Position numbers and translations under genes: made by a program
In this document: one piece after another, positions 42,737-54,203 of the stretch
Layout of the letters: every line of letters begins with the position of its first letter
Position numbering within the stretch: the stretch's first letter is position 1
Source: Calamus simplicifolius
Taxonomy: Eukaryota; Streptophyta; Magnoliopsida; Arecales; Arecaceae
Reading direction: 5' to 3'
DNA length: 64,000 bases
NCBI GenBank assembly: GCA_900491605.1
Contig: UESW01001504.1
Location: 253,700 to 317,699 of the forward strand
Notes under the pieces: model-generated
Seen by the model: the letters and a program-made list of their open reading frames with translations, nothing else
Databases searched by the model: none
What the model was told of the DNA's origin: nothing

Positions 42737-43611
42737 CTATGAGTCAGAAACTGAAGAACTCAATGATAAATTAGTTTGTATCATGTACAAACCTTTTGAT
42801 GCTTCTTCACCAGCATCTTGCTTCAAATTTGCAAGATATATCTTCCAGTTCTTCTTCCAGTGTCCTTGCTTGCCGCAGTGAAAACAGGCTCGATCAACAG
42901 AAGGCTTCTTTGCCTTCTTCCTCTTTTGCATGCTACTTTTAAGGCTCCTCTTTCTCTTTGAACCTTTCTTCATTGCCTGTTTCTTCTTCCTATCAACTAG
43001 AAGAATATGAGCCTTATCACCCTTGAAGTGACTCTCAGCTGTCTTGAGCATATTCAACAGCTCAGGTAATAAAATATTTAATTTATTCATGTGATAGTTC
43101 ATGACAAACTGCAAGAAGGAGTCTGGGAGTGATTGTAGGATCAAGTCCTGATTAAGCTCTCCATCCATTACAAACCCTAATTGACCTAACCGAGTGATTA
43201 AGTCAATTATCTTCAAAACATGAGCTTGAACGGATGAGCCCTCACTCATATGTGCACGAAACAACTGCTTTGAAATCTCATATCGAGCAGCCCTACTTTG
43301 CTCTCCATAAAGCTCTTTAAGATTGAGCAATATGGATTGAGGTTCCTGCTCCTCATGTTGCCTCTGTAATTCATTGCTCATCGAGGCCAACATGATACAC
43401 TTAACAATCAAACTATCATTCTGCCACTTTTTATATGTGGCTCGTTCCTCCTCTGTAGCATCATCTCCGATCGGATCTGGATTAGGAGAGTCAAGAATGT
43501 AGGAAACCTTTTCTGAGTTAAGACAATTCTCAAGTTTCTCAACCAGTTCACATAATTTGGACCAGTCAACTTGTTGGCATCTAAAATGCGCAGTGATAAA
43601 GTAGAAGCCAT
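42737..43611 (-). pseudogene. gag: Copia gag (E)
   Basis: It starts MASTLSLRILDANKLTGPNY, the common copia UBN2 gag start, at 43611. A shift near 43410 is followed by a 224-codon frame with QSILLNLKELYGEQSRAARY, MSEGSSVQAHVLKIIDLITR, LILQSLPDSFLQFVMNYHMN, a Lys/Arg-rich stretch and a zinc knuckle. The knuckle reads CFHCGKQGHWKKNW: the last Cys is Trp, so zinc binding is probably lost. The frame ends in the Ser-rich segment just before the protease. Confidence 0.87.
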
Positions 43612-44736
43612 AAAATTTTAATCTACATTAAAAGTAAAGAACAATACATAAGCAGAACACTCATAATGATGTCTACAACTAGACAAGGACTTATCAATCT
43701 AATTGTATCTCCCACTATTTTATCACGAATACCATAACCCTCACCTATGGTAAGCGAGAAAACCCTACCAGGGTTTCTTTAGAGGGGTTGAGATTTCAAT
43801 TCATCATAAATATCTTGTGTTACACAACAAATATTCATGAGTTCAAAGGTAGAAAATATCCTTTCCAATTGCAACCCATGCAACTCTCAACATAACACTT
43901 GCCTCTAAGATACTTATAGCCTTATGTTACACAACAAACTATAATGTCTTAGTTTAGTCAAACCCTTCATTTTCATATAGTTATGATTAAATAATATTGC
44001 CCTTGTGTTACACAACAAAGCAACACCACTAATCATGCTATAAAGCATTAAATGCACTAAGACAATTCATATCTAACCCTAGAGTAGGCCTTGTGTTGCA
44101 CAACAAACCTATTATAGTTGTTATCATAAATTTATCTTAGTATGAAGGAAGGCATTAGGTAGTGTTCATAATCAATATATAATTTCCAATTCAAGGTCTA
44201 AATCAATCAAATTGGCCTGTTAAGTGGGAGAGAGGTAGGGGTCCTCATGTTGCTTTCCTTAGACACCAATTTAATTGGCCAGGTCAGTCAACGGAACCAA
44301 TTAAAAAATCACGATCTCTTTACCTTTTCAGAACCACTTTTCTAGACACCAATTGATTAATCAAACCCTAAAAGGATTTGTATTATGATTATATCACACT
44401 ACGACTAAATATAATTTTTTTAGGAGGGCTTTGATGGTCTCATGCACATCCTTTTTCTAGTATGCATAACAATAATATCATACCATGCATATATTCAATG
44501 CAATTTTAAAATTATCATCTTAAGTAAAATTTCTCATTAATTAGAACACGTTCGGCATAGCTCATTAGTCCCTTGGGCCAGTCTATGGAAAACACTGCAG
44601 GCATAAAGGCTTAGGAGGCGTGTTCTAATACAAGAAATTTTATAACTCTACATAATAAAACAAATCATGCTAAAAGCATAACATAATTATTCATGTAATC
44701 AATATATTATGGACCACTAATTGAATTAATCAAGGT
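43612..44736 (-). other. E leader with four near-palindromic motifs
   Basis: About 1.1 kb between the primer site and gag, without coding signal. The motif CTTGTGTTACACAACAAA recurs with one or two changes at 43814, 43921, 44002 and 44090; its centre TTGTGTTACACAA is an inverted repeat. A packaging role is possible but not shown. Confidence 0.6.
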
Positions 44737-44749
44737 GGCTATGATACCA
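44737..44749 (-). other. Primer binding site (E)
   Basis: GGCTATGATACCA is the complement of TGGTATCATAGCC, adjacent to the 5' LTR. It matches the Met-initiator type with changes in its 3' part. Confidence 0.8.
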
Positions 44750-44750
44750 A

Positions 44751-46910
44751 TGTTGGGTTCTAGTCATGCAGCGGAAGGCTAGATTTCAAAAAAAATTAAC
44801 CTTGAAACCCTAATCAACCGAAACCTTAGACTCAAGACCCATTGATTATAACAATTAATTAGTCATAAAATGTAACATATATGTAGAGGAACATACCTTA
44901 GTACTTGGTGAAGAAAGAAGGAAGTCGATTATCCAATCTTTTTCACTAGGCGCCCAAGTGTTCGCCCTCTAATGATGATCCACACGAGAATTGGATCAAA
45001 GATATGCTCACGAACTTGACTTAAACCTCTTTTTGGCTTCTTGACTTTTTGGCTTGGCTCTTAGGACCCTTTTACCCTTTTCTTAAGCCTAATAAAACTT
45101 GTATAGGCTAAGAAAAGAGTTGTCCTAAATTGACTAAGGCTTGTAGGAAGGGGAGAGGGAGAGAGAAGACTCTTGTCTTAACAAGGATTACTAAAAATTA
45201 TCCGATGCTATCCCAAATGTGCCACCCCCTTTAAATAGTGAATGGGGAGACATCAAATGAAGGGATACAACCCATTCCACGTTCTTCTGAAAGGATATAA
45301 ATTTTTAATTCATTTCAATTTGAATCAAGGGACACATCGTTATAATTTTCTGCACCTTTCTCCCTACGTGCACCACACCTGATGGGATGCTTTTGGCATC
45401 CCATCTTAAATCAGATAGCCTTTGATTTTGCCATGTGTCAAGATAAGGTTCTCTATATTTATATGGACTCTTAAATCCCCATAAGATACGCCTTCTAGTG
45501 CCTTAAATCAGAAGGACTTTTACATGCCTCTTGAAAATTCTGCATGCGCACAGTTTTCCTTTTGAGAGTCCCATGTCTCTTGGACTCTATTAATTCAACC
45601 TTCTCCAATCTAATAAATGGTTGATCAGGTCAGAGGTTATCCCAAATTAATTCTAAAATTAATTTGGATCAATTAATTAAGCCGGTCCAAATCAATTTCG
45701 ACCCAAATTGGAGCGATAGTTAGCCACATGTGCTAGCATATTGATTGGCTAACAGATTGAATTAATTAATCTTATTAAAATGATTCTTTGACCAATTCTC
45801 TTATGTGTGTGACCCATTGGGTTCCTCATCTAGCCAGCAGTAGGTCTAGGTTTAAGTTGATTTAGTTCGATTAGAAACTGACTAACCGAATTAGATCAAA
45901 TCGTGCTAACCCTAGTTGCCAATTTGAACCATCTTTCAAATTGACTCATGAATTAAATAAATTTAATTCATGAAAACCTACAAGACATGATTGACATCTA
46001 GCAATGTATCATGCCTACCTAGAAGATAAGGAATTTGATGGAATTATCAAAATACCCTTCAATGGCAAGTTACTGTGCAATTCAATCCTCCGATCTTTCT
46101 TTATCCCGAATAAGTGATGGGTATGGAAAAATGTCAAACCCTAACATTTTATTCATTTGAATCTCAAATCAATAATAAGACTTGACAAATGAAAAATTAG
46201 AAATCTATTCTAATTTCATTTTGCTTTGATCAAAGACTTCTTGAGTCATCATATGATGAGATTACATGGGATTACTTTTCCTCTTACTAGGAATGATCGA
46301 TTCCTTTTTGACGTACTCATAACCTTCATACACAATCCTTCATATCCATGAACACCTTATACATGACTTAGCCATGAATGAGTATGAACTAAAACATAGA
46401 TTCATGTGCATAAGATTCTATGGTAATCTCAGGTCTAAGGATCACTTGCACTACTCCCACTAAGAGAACTATCTTTTGACAAGTAAGTAAGATCTCCATA
46501 AGATGTTCTCAATGTGGATCAATTCAATGAACTCATACCCTAATGAGCACCAACATCCTTGTATTAGTGTCTCTACACAAGTGGCTGTGAGACCAACCAT
46601 CATCTTTATTGAGCATATATAGAATGCACAAGTCTTACCAGTATCATCGATCCCCAACTCGATGATCCTTCGACTGGAAAGATTTTAGATTAGAGTTTTT
46701 AGAAACTTAGGTCTCATCATTATGAACTTCATCATAACCCTAATTCCATTGCCCTAACCTTATGGGGTTCATCATAATCTTAATAAATATAAGACAAAGC
46801 ATATGATGAATAAAAAAAAAATCCTTTTAATTGATAAAATATCATACATGAATTGAAAGAAATTACAAAAATGCCCTTATATGATTGGCATTTAGGGCAC
46901 TACTCTTTCA
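44751..46910 (-). repeat. E 5' LTR
   Basis: It starts TGTTGGGTTCTAG and ends CTACTCTTTCA on the plus strand. Its right part matches 38286-39657. Short open frames in it have no family resemblance. Confidence 0.9.
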
Positions 46911-49900
46911 GTACATACATAATCAAGACAAATATCATTATTAGCTACATGTTCTCTAATGAAATTGATATCTTATTTCAATGTGTTTTGTTCTTGAATG
47001 TTGAATTTTTTTAGTTAGATTTATTGCACTTGTATTCACATCTTATAGGTGTTTATCAAGTGTGATACCATAGTCTTCAAGTTGTCGCTTAATCCATAGG
47101 ATTTGAGCACAGCAACTTCCAGCTGCAACATATTCAGCTTCAGCAGTTGATAATGCAACCGAATTTTGCTTTTTGCTAAACCATGAGATTAAGTTACTTC
47201 CTAAAAATTGGCATGCACCACTTGTGCTTTTTCTATCTAACTTACATCCAGCATAATCAGAATCAGAATATGCAATCAGATTTAATGTTGAGTCTCTAGA
47301 ATACCATAAACCTACATTTTTTGTTCCACTTAAGTATCTTAGTATTCTTTTAAGCAATTAAATGTGATTCTTTAGGTTCAGACTGAAATCTAGCACATAA
47401 GCAAACAGCAAACATTATGTCTGGTCTACTTGCAGTTAAGTAAAGTAGGGATCCGATTATACCTCGATAATATTTTTGATCAACCTTCTTACCTTCTTCA
47501 TCTTTGTCCAGCTTGCATGAAGGACTCATTGGTGTTCCGAGGGGTTTGATTGATTCCATACCAAACTTCTTTAGAATTTCTCTTGTGTACTTTGTTTGGT
47601 TGATAAAGATTCCCTCTTTGCTTTGTTTGATTTGGAGTCCAAGGAAGAAATTGAGTTCTCCCATCATGCTCATTTCAAATTCTCCCTGCATTAACTTAGC
47701 AAACTCTTGACATAGAAGATTGTTAGTAGCACCAAATACAATGTCATCAACATAATTTGAACTACAATAAATCTTTATCTTTTCTTTTCAAAAATAATGT
47801 TTTATCAACATTTCCTCTTGTAAAATCATTTTCAATTAAAATTTACTTAATCTATCATACCAAGCTCTAGGTGCTTGTTTCAAACCATATAATGCTTTGT
47901 GCAATTTAAAAACGTGATTTGAAAATTCATGATCTTCAAAACCTGGTGGTTGTTCTACATATACTTCTTCATTTATAAATCCATTTAAAAAGCACTTTTG
48001 ACATCCATTTGAAATAAATTAATGTTCATGACATGCAAATGCAAGTAATAGCTAATGGCTTCTAATCTAGCTACAGGTGCAAAGGTTTCATCAAAATCAA
48101 TACCTTCTTCTTGATTATATCCTTTTGCAACTAATCTAGCTTTGTTTCTAATTACTATGCCATTTTCATCTAGTTTATTTCTAAAACCCATTTTGATCCT
48201 ATAACAGAATGATCTTTAGGTCTTTCAACTAATGTCCATACATTATTTCTAGTGAATTGATTTAATTCTTCTTGCATAGCTAACATCCAATTATTATCTT
48301 TTTCAGCTTCTTCAATAGTTTTAGGTTCAATTTGTGATACAAATGCAAGATGATTACTAATATTTCTCATAGATGATCTAGTTCTTATTCCTTGAGATGG
48401 ATCACCTATAATCAATTCCTTGGGATGACTATAAGCATCTCCAATCTCTTGGTAGATCTATATCATTATGATAGTTATATCATCATCCTTAGGTGAATCA
48501 TTATCTTTAGCTCTTGTTCATGATCTGAAGATACATCAATATTAATTTTTCAAGATCTTTTCAAGAATGTTTGTATCTTCTCATCATCAATCTTTTCGAA
48601 CTTGATGCTAAAGATTCATCAAAAACTACATGAATGATTCTTCAACAATTAAACTTCTTTATTAAATACTCTATATGCTTTACTAGTTGTTGAATATCCT
48701 AAGAATATTCCTTCATCAGATTTTGCATCAAATTTACCTAAGTGTTTTTACCATTATTATGAATAAAACATTTACAACCAAATGCATGAAAATATTTAAT
48801 GTTGGGTTTTCTATCATGCCATAATTCATAAGGTGTTTTCTTTAAAATAGGTCTTATTAAGGCTCTATTTAGGATGTAACATGCTGTGTTAATAGCTTCC
48901 GCCCAAAAGTATTTCGGGAGTTTACTTTCACATAGCATGGTACGGGCCATGTCTTCTAGAGTCCTATTTTTCTTTCAACTACTCCATTTTGTTGTGGGGT
49001 CCTAGGTGCAGAAAAATTATGATTAATACCATTTTCATTGCAAAAACTTTCAAATAAGTGATTTTCAAATTCAGTTCCATGATCACTTCTTAGAGACACT
49101 ATGGTAGTGTTTTTCTCATTTGTTACTTTCTTGAAGAATTTCATGAATATCGAGAAAGTCTCATCTTTGTGAGCTAAAAACATTACCCAAGTGAATCTAG
49201 AGTAATCATCTACTATCACAAGACCATATTTCTTTCCTCCTAGACTTGTGGTTCTAGTTGGTCCAAAAAGGTCCATGTGAAGTAGCTCTAATGGCCTAGA
49301 AGTTGAAACAATATTTTTAGATTTAAAAGAACTTCTTGTTTGTTTTCCAAACTGACATGCATCACATATTTTGTTATTTTCAAAATCTAATTTAGGTAGA
49401 CCTTTTACTAAATCCATTCTAATTAGTTTTGAAATTGTGTGCTTGCGTGACCTAATCTTCGATGCCACAACCAACCAATCTCATTCATATTAGCATTATT
49501 AGCAACTAAGCAATGATTATTAGTAGACAATTGTCTAAGTCAATCAAGTATACATTGCCATTTCTATTTCCAATAAAAACAATGCTATTATCAATGGGAT
49601 TAGCTACAGTGCATAATAGAAGATTCAAAAGATACTTTAAAACCTTTGTCACATAATTGGCTTATACTAATTAAGTTATGCTTTAAACCATCAACATAAA
49701 GTATTTTCAATATATGTGGAGGGAGTTATTTGAATGTTACCAAACCCCAAGATTTGGCCTTTGCCATTGTCGCCAAATGTAACAACTCCTCCTCTTTTCT
49801 TCAAGGGTGATGAATTCTTCTTTGTCACCCGTCATATGTCTTGAGCAGCCACTATCAAGATACCACTTTCTCTTTGATCTTTGGCCACAAGACATTCCTG

Positions 49901-49912
49901 CAATGAAATCAA
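46911..49912 (-). pseudogene. pol: Copia pol (D), multiply frameshifted
   Basis: Same domain order as A1 pol, read on the minus strand from about 49912: protease (WYLDSGCSRHMTGDKEEF), zinc and integrase domains (CDACQFGKQTRSSFKSKNIV, HMDLFGPTRTT, RSDHGTEFEN, GVVERK), RT (KARLVAKGYNQEEGIDFDET, QMDVKSAF, YVDD near 47745) and RNase H (SDSDYAGCKLDRKSTSG, STAEAEYVAAG). It is cut at 46911 by E before the end of RNase H. At least ten single-base losses break it, including around 47345, 47755, 48000, 48190 and 48960. Confidence 0.9.
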
Positions 49913-51475
49913 ACTTTATGTTTAGGTACCCAAGCTTTCTTGGGTCCTTCATGGTTAGTAGCAACAAATATTGTTCCTTTTCGGAACCCATATTTTCTTC
50001 CTTTAATTTAAATTTTTATTTAGAATTTTACATTCATAAGATTTATGTCCTTTTTGATTACATTTAACATGTAAATTACTTTTAAGCACACAAAAATATT
50101 TTTCAATTTTTGTTTTCTTAAAGTGTTATATCCTAATCCGGCTTTGTCAAAAACTGCTTTTTGACTATTTAATAACATGTTAATTTTTTGAGCTAGTAAA
50201 TTTATCAACTATGTTCTTATTTTTTAACCTCTTTCTTTTATTTTCATTAGAAATTAATTCTTTTCTTTAATTTTAGATTTAAATTTTTAATTTCATTCAT
50301 TTTCTTTTTAAGAATTAATTTTTTAATTTTCAAAGTTTTATTTTTTTCTCAAAATCTTGAAATCCTAACAAGTTCATTAAAAGCATCAAAATTCATCAAA
50401 AGCAAATCATCAAGGGTTTCGGAACTTACCTCATCGTTGTCGTCCGCCATAAGCATATGTTTGCGACTTCCTTTTGTCTTCTTCGGAAGAAGATTCCTCG
50501 CTGTCACTCCAAGTCGCCACATAAGCCTTCTTTTCTTTTTGTAGGCTTTCTTCAATTTAGGACATTCATTCCTAAAGTGCCCCGGTTTATTACATTCATA
50601 GCAAGTCAAGGGGTCTCTTTTTTCTTTGTCCTTGTCCTTTTCTTTTCCTTTTCTCCTTCCCACTTTTCCAAATTTTTCTTGTGGAAGGGTTTCTTTCTCC
50701 TCATGAATCTTTTAAATTTCTTTGCTAAGAGAGCAGTCTCATCATCATCATCATCATCATCACTGCTGCTCTTCTTCTTTTTGCAGCTTTGAGGGCATTT
50801 CTTTTTTTTCCTCCTCTATGCTGCCTCATAGTCAGCTCATGGGTCATAAGAGATCCTAGAAGCTCCTCTAAGGGTAAAGTGTTGAGGTCCTTAGCTTCTT
50901 GGATTGCTGTCATTTTTGCTTCCCATGATCTTGGTAAAGACCTAAGAATTTTTCGAACAAGTTCAGTTAGTATATGTCTTACCAAGACTTTTCAAACCAT
51001 TTACAATATCTGTAAATCTAGTGTACATGCATGCAATGGTTTCAGATTGTTCCATGCTAAACAATTCATATTTATGAACAAGAATATTAATTTTGATTCT
51101 TTTACTTGGTTGGTACCCTCATGGGTAACCTCTAATCTATCCCAAATCTCCTTTGCGGAATTACAAGTGGAGATTCTATTAAATTCATTAGCGTCTAAAG
51201 AGCAATATAAGACATTCATGGCTTTAGCGTTAAGCTGTGCCATTTTCCTATCATTATCATTCCAGTCCCTTTCGGGCTTAGGAACAATAGTGCCATCAAT
51301 AACATGTGTGTGGGTGTACTAGGTCCATTAATTATAACACCCCATAATTCATAATCAGAAGCTTGAATGAATATCCTCATTCTAGCTTTCCAATAAGAAT
51401 AATTTGAACCATTAAAAAGTGGAGGTCTATTCGTAGAATGACCTTCAGCAAAGATGATCCAACTTGTGTTGCCAT
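49909..51475 (-). pseudogene. gag: Copia gag (D), degraded
   Basis: The start complement is at 51473-51475. A shift lies right after it, then EGHSTNRPPLFNGSNYSYWK, AQLNAKAMNVLYCSLDANEF, AKEIWDRLEVTHEGTNQVKE, RSLPRSWEAKMTAIQEAKDL and the first knuckle CYECNKPGHFRNEC near 50590 are visible. The region corresponding to the coiled coil (50200-50400) has lost many bases and is almost pure A/T. The second knuckle near 50050 is broken. It ends at the TGA complement 49909-49911 overlapping pol. Confidence 0.85.
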
Positions 51476-51523
51476 TTGGATCTTTAGCTCTTGATCGTGT
51501 GATCAAAATCTAAATGAGCACTA

Positions 51524-51535
51524 GCTCTGATACCA
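51524..51535 (-). other. Primer binding site (D)
   Basis: GCTCTGATACCA, complement of TGGTATCAGAGC, next to the LTR start at 51538. Confidence 0.93.
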
Positions 51536-51537
51536 AT

Positions 51538-53000
51538 TGTTGGCCCAGATGACAACCCAAGAGGGGGGGGTGAATTGGGTTCTTTAAAAATTTTTTTAAA
51601 ATAGTTTGCTTAAGATTAATGGCAAATGCAAGTGTGCAATAAATGCAGTGAATAGAGAGAGAGAGAAGAGTCAATAAAGCACGGCAAACACAAAGATTTT
51701 ATAGTGGTTCGGTGTATCCAACCTACGTCCACTCCCAAGATTCACTTGGGTCCACACTATAATCACCCTGATTACAGCAGAGTTGTTTTACAAGCTCACA
51801 ACTCAAACTTGTTGTTTTCCCGGGATCACAACGAACCCAGCTGGTTTTCAAGGGCTCACCAGCACAAAAACCCTAACACAAGCTTACCAGCTTACCGAGG
51901 TAAGACTACCTCCACTAGTTCAATCCCCCAGATTGAACTAGATACAAACAATAAATATGTTTTTCAATTAAAGCTCCTCAAATGAGCAAATAAAAATAAT
52001 AAAAAAGTTAGAAGAGCCTGATTTGAAGCAATGTGAAGTTGAGCTTTTCTTCTTTTCCTCTCCTCTTCTGAAAGAACTGTCAACACTTAAACTCTGATTC
52101 TTGAAAAGACTCGGCGAAGAGAGAGTTGTAAATTTAGGGCACTTGCTCTTCTTCTTCAAATCGGTGAAAATCCTTAGAATTTGATCTTGAAAGGCTATTG
52201 GAATCATTTCTATCTCTTTTCAATAGATGGACTTGGACACAGAGATTTTTCTTTTTAAAAACTTTATTGATTTCTCTCTTTTTCTTTCTATTTTTCTTTT
52301 ATCTCGTTCTCTATTTTTGAACAGACGAACCCTCCTTTTATAATCCTTCTTAATTCAAGATTAGGTGAGAAATAGCCGTTGAAATGTACTTGGATTACAT
52401 CCTCATGCAAAGAAATAGATTCGTTGGAGGTTAGGTGAAGAAATGTTACCGTTGGAATCTATTCTGACAGATTTGAAAAATCAATTCTGACATGTTGGAG
52501 TCGGTTCCAACTTTTCAGGTATCAGCTCTAAGTCGGGTTTCCAAAAATAGTAACAAAAATTCCATTGTGGAGTCGGTTCTGAGTTTCTATGGTGTTGGCT
52601 CAACATGATCTGGAGTCGGCTCTAATCTCTGGGGTGTCGGCTCCGAATACTGGCGCAGAAAACCATTCTCTGTATTTCAGGTTAGAGTCGGCTCTAACTT
52701 TCCAGGTGTCGACTCTAAATTTTCATATGTCAACTCTAAATTTTAAGGTATTGACTCTAATTCATGCCAAAAGTTTAAACTATTCTAATACGCTCTAGAG
52801 TCGGCTCCGAAACTGTAGGTGTCGACTCCAAGTTCTGAACTTTGACAAATATTAATAGAAACTGATTCAAAGTGATTTTCTATATAACATTTGAATAAAG
52901 TACCTTTCTAAATTTCTGAAACATATGTCAATTACATTAGTAACACAAGGAATATACTCATGGCTTTTGTTAATCATCAAAATCAATAAGTGGGTCAATA
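51538..53000 (-). repeat. D 5' LTR, hybrid type
   Basis: The plus-strand start TGTTGGCCCAGATGACAACC and the U5 part to about 51985 match A1 and C. From about 52020 the sequence diverges, and the outer end (GTGGGTCAATA) matches the TGTTGACCC start of A2 with one transition. A degenerate 21-bp-phased array lies at 52498-52829. Confidence 0.8.
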
Positions 53001-53268
53001 TATACCCTGCATTAAAAAGGATTACTGGCTATCAAAGGTAATCAACTTACCCCCAACATTGCTTAAAGTTCTTTGAGTTCTTTGAGCAGGCAAAAGTCCA
53101 CACTAGGCAGGCACAAATTATCCAAAGCAATGTAAAAAAGATCTCTCCACCAGTAAGGGATGAAAGCCAAAAGTTAGCATGAAAAGATAGATGCAAAGAT
53201 AAAAAGTTCTACACTTCTTTTGCTTGGCTGATGCAGGACACACAAGCACAAGGAGTGTGGGGGGCATC
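53001..53268 (+). mobile_element. Gypsy element H, 3' untranslated region and polypurine tract
   Basis: Non-coding sequence that ends in the purine-rich AGGAGTGTGGGGGGCATC (53251-53268) directly before a TGATGGGG LTR start. Upstream parts of H were lost or displaced by D. Confidence 0.6.
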
Positions 53269-53747
53269 TGATGGGGCCAATTGACCCCATGGGCTATAAT
53301 GACCACATCTGAGTTTGGCCTCGGTAAATCGGCCCATCCTCGATGGCCCCAAGATGATTTTTCTAGATGACCTCTTCCTCGATGACCTTCCTGGATGATC
53401 TTCCTAAATGGTTTTTCTGAGCGGCCCCTAAATTGAAGGTCTCAACTGGCATTAAATAAACTTATCCATGGCTATGCTCCTGATTGCAACAAGCGCCCAA
53501 TCATCTTCTTTCATAACGGATTAAGGAAGTTATTATGGAGAGAGAAAACAAGGGAGCGAAGGGCTCTAGGTTTGATCCTATTCCCTCTCTCTCTCTCCCT
53601 TTCTCTGACAATGGAGGCAGGAGGTCATCATGAAGAAAGAGAGCAAAATGGGAGAGGGAATAATGGCTCTGACATTTGACTATGTTCCCCCCCCTCTCTC
53701 TCTCTTTCTCTCACTCTTTTGTCCTCGGCCGATCAAAGGGTCTTCAT
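53269..53747 (+). repeat. H 3' LTR, first part
   Basis: It starts TGATGGGGCCAATTGACCCC after the polypurine tract, has repeated CCTCGATG(A/G)CC words and is interrupted at 53747 by the hAT-like element. The last eight bases GTCTTCAT (53740-53747) are the left target duplication. Confidence 0.6.
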
Positions 53748-53757
53748 TAGAGGTGGG

Positions 53758-53990
53758 CACTAGGCCGTGCCGGGCTCAAAAATCGTTTTTTTTTTCCTGT
53801 TGTCCCAGCACGGCACGACCCATGACGGGCCTGGGCCGGCCCGTCGTGCCGTGCCTGGCACGGCCCACCTGGGCCTGAGCCATGCCGGCCCAGGTGGGCC
53901 GACCCCAGGTGGGCCTGAGCCGTGCCGGCCCAGGTGGGCCTGGGCCGTGCCAGGCACGGCCCACCTGGGGGCTGGCCCGTGCACAGCTCA
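53758..53990. repeat. GC-rich hairpin-forming repeats, left subterminal
   Basis: Overlapping copies of CCCACCTGGGCC and its complement GGCCCAGGTGGG together with GCCGTGCC/GGCACGGC. The segment can fold into several hairpins. Frames on both strands are open only because stop codons are rare in GC-rich repeats. Confidence 0.75.
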
Positions 53991-54203
53991 AATAAAAAAA
54001 TTATAAAAAATATAATTTTTTTGATAAATTAAAAAATTATTAGGAATAAAGAAATTTTATTAATATAAAGCCATCATAATGGTGGGGGTTTGGCATAGAC
54101 CCCTACCAGTTTATTAATTTAAAATTAAAATGGTACAGAAGGGAGGGGGGCTAGGCTTGACCTCTAGAACATAATACAATAAGTAAGAAGAAAAAAATAG
54201 AAA

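Larger units (their letters stand above)
38286..46910 (-). mobile_element. Copia retrotransposon E, second lineage, 3' LTR truncated
   Basis: A minus-strand copia element unlike the SIRE type: LTRs of about 2.16 kb, no ORF3, primer site TGGTATCATAGCC and a different gag. Its 5' LTR is whole (44751-46910) and its 3' LTR is cut by the N at 38285. It lies in the RNase H end of element D, and GTACA (46911-46915) is the candidate target duplication. Stops, frameshifts and lost catalytic residues show it is dead. I do not assign the lineage firmly. Confidence 0.88.
46911..53000 (-). mobile_element. Copia element D (SIRE type), 5' half, degraded
   Basis: Minus-strand pol from the RNase H end upward, gag, primer site and 5' LTR. 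The 3' part (ORF3, 3' LTR) is cut off at E and not seen. Coding sequence is close to A1 and C but has many small losses in A/T runs. The LTR seems hybrid: its gag-proximal third matches A1 and C, the outer part ends like A2. Its outer end reads CAATA instead of CAACA. It abuts the 3' end of gypsy element H. Confidence 0.82.

Noticed and set aside
24165..53000. B and D as the two halves of one element
   Set aside because: Their LTRs are of different types, the outer flanks (TGCAT and TATAC) do not match, and the region past 53000 is not A2 sequence.
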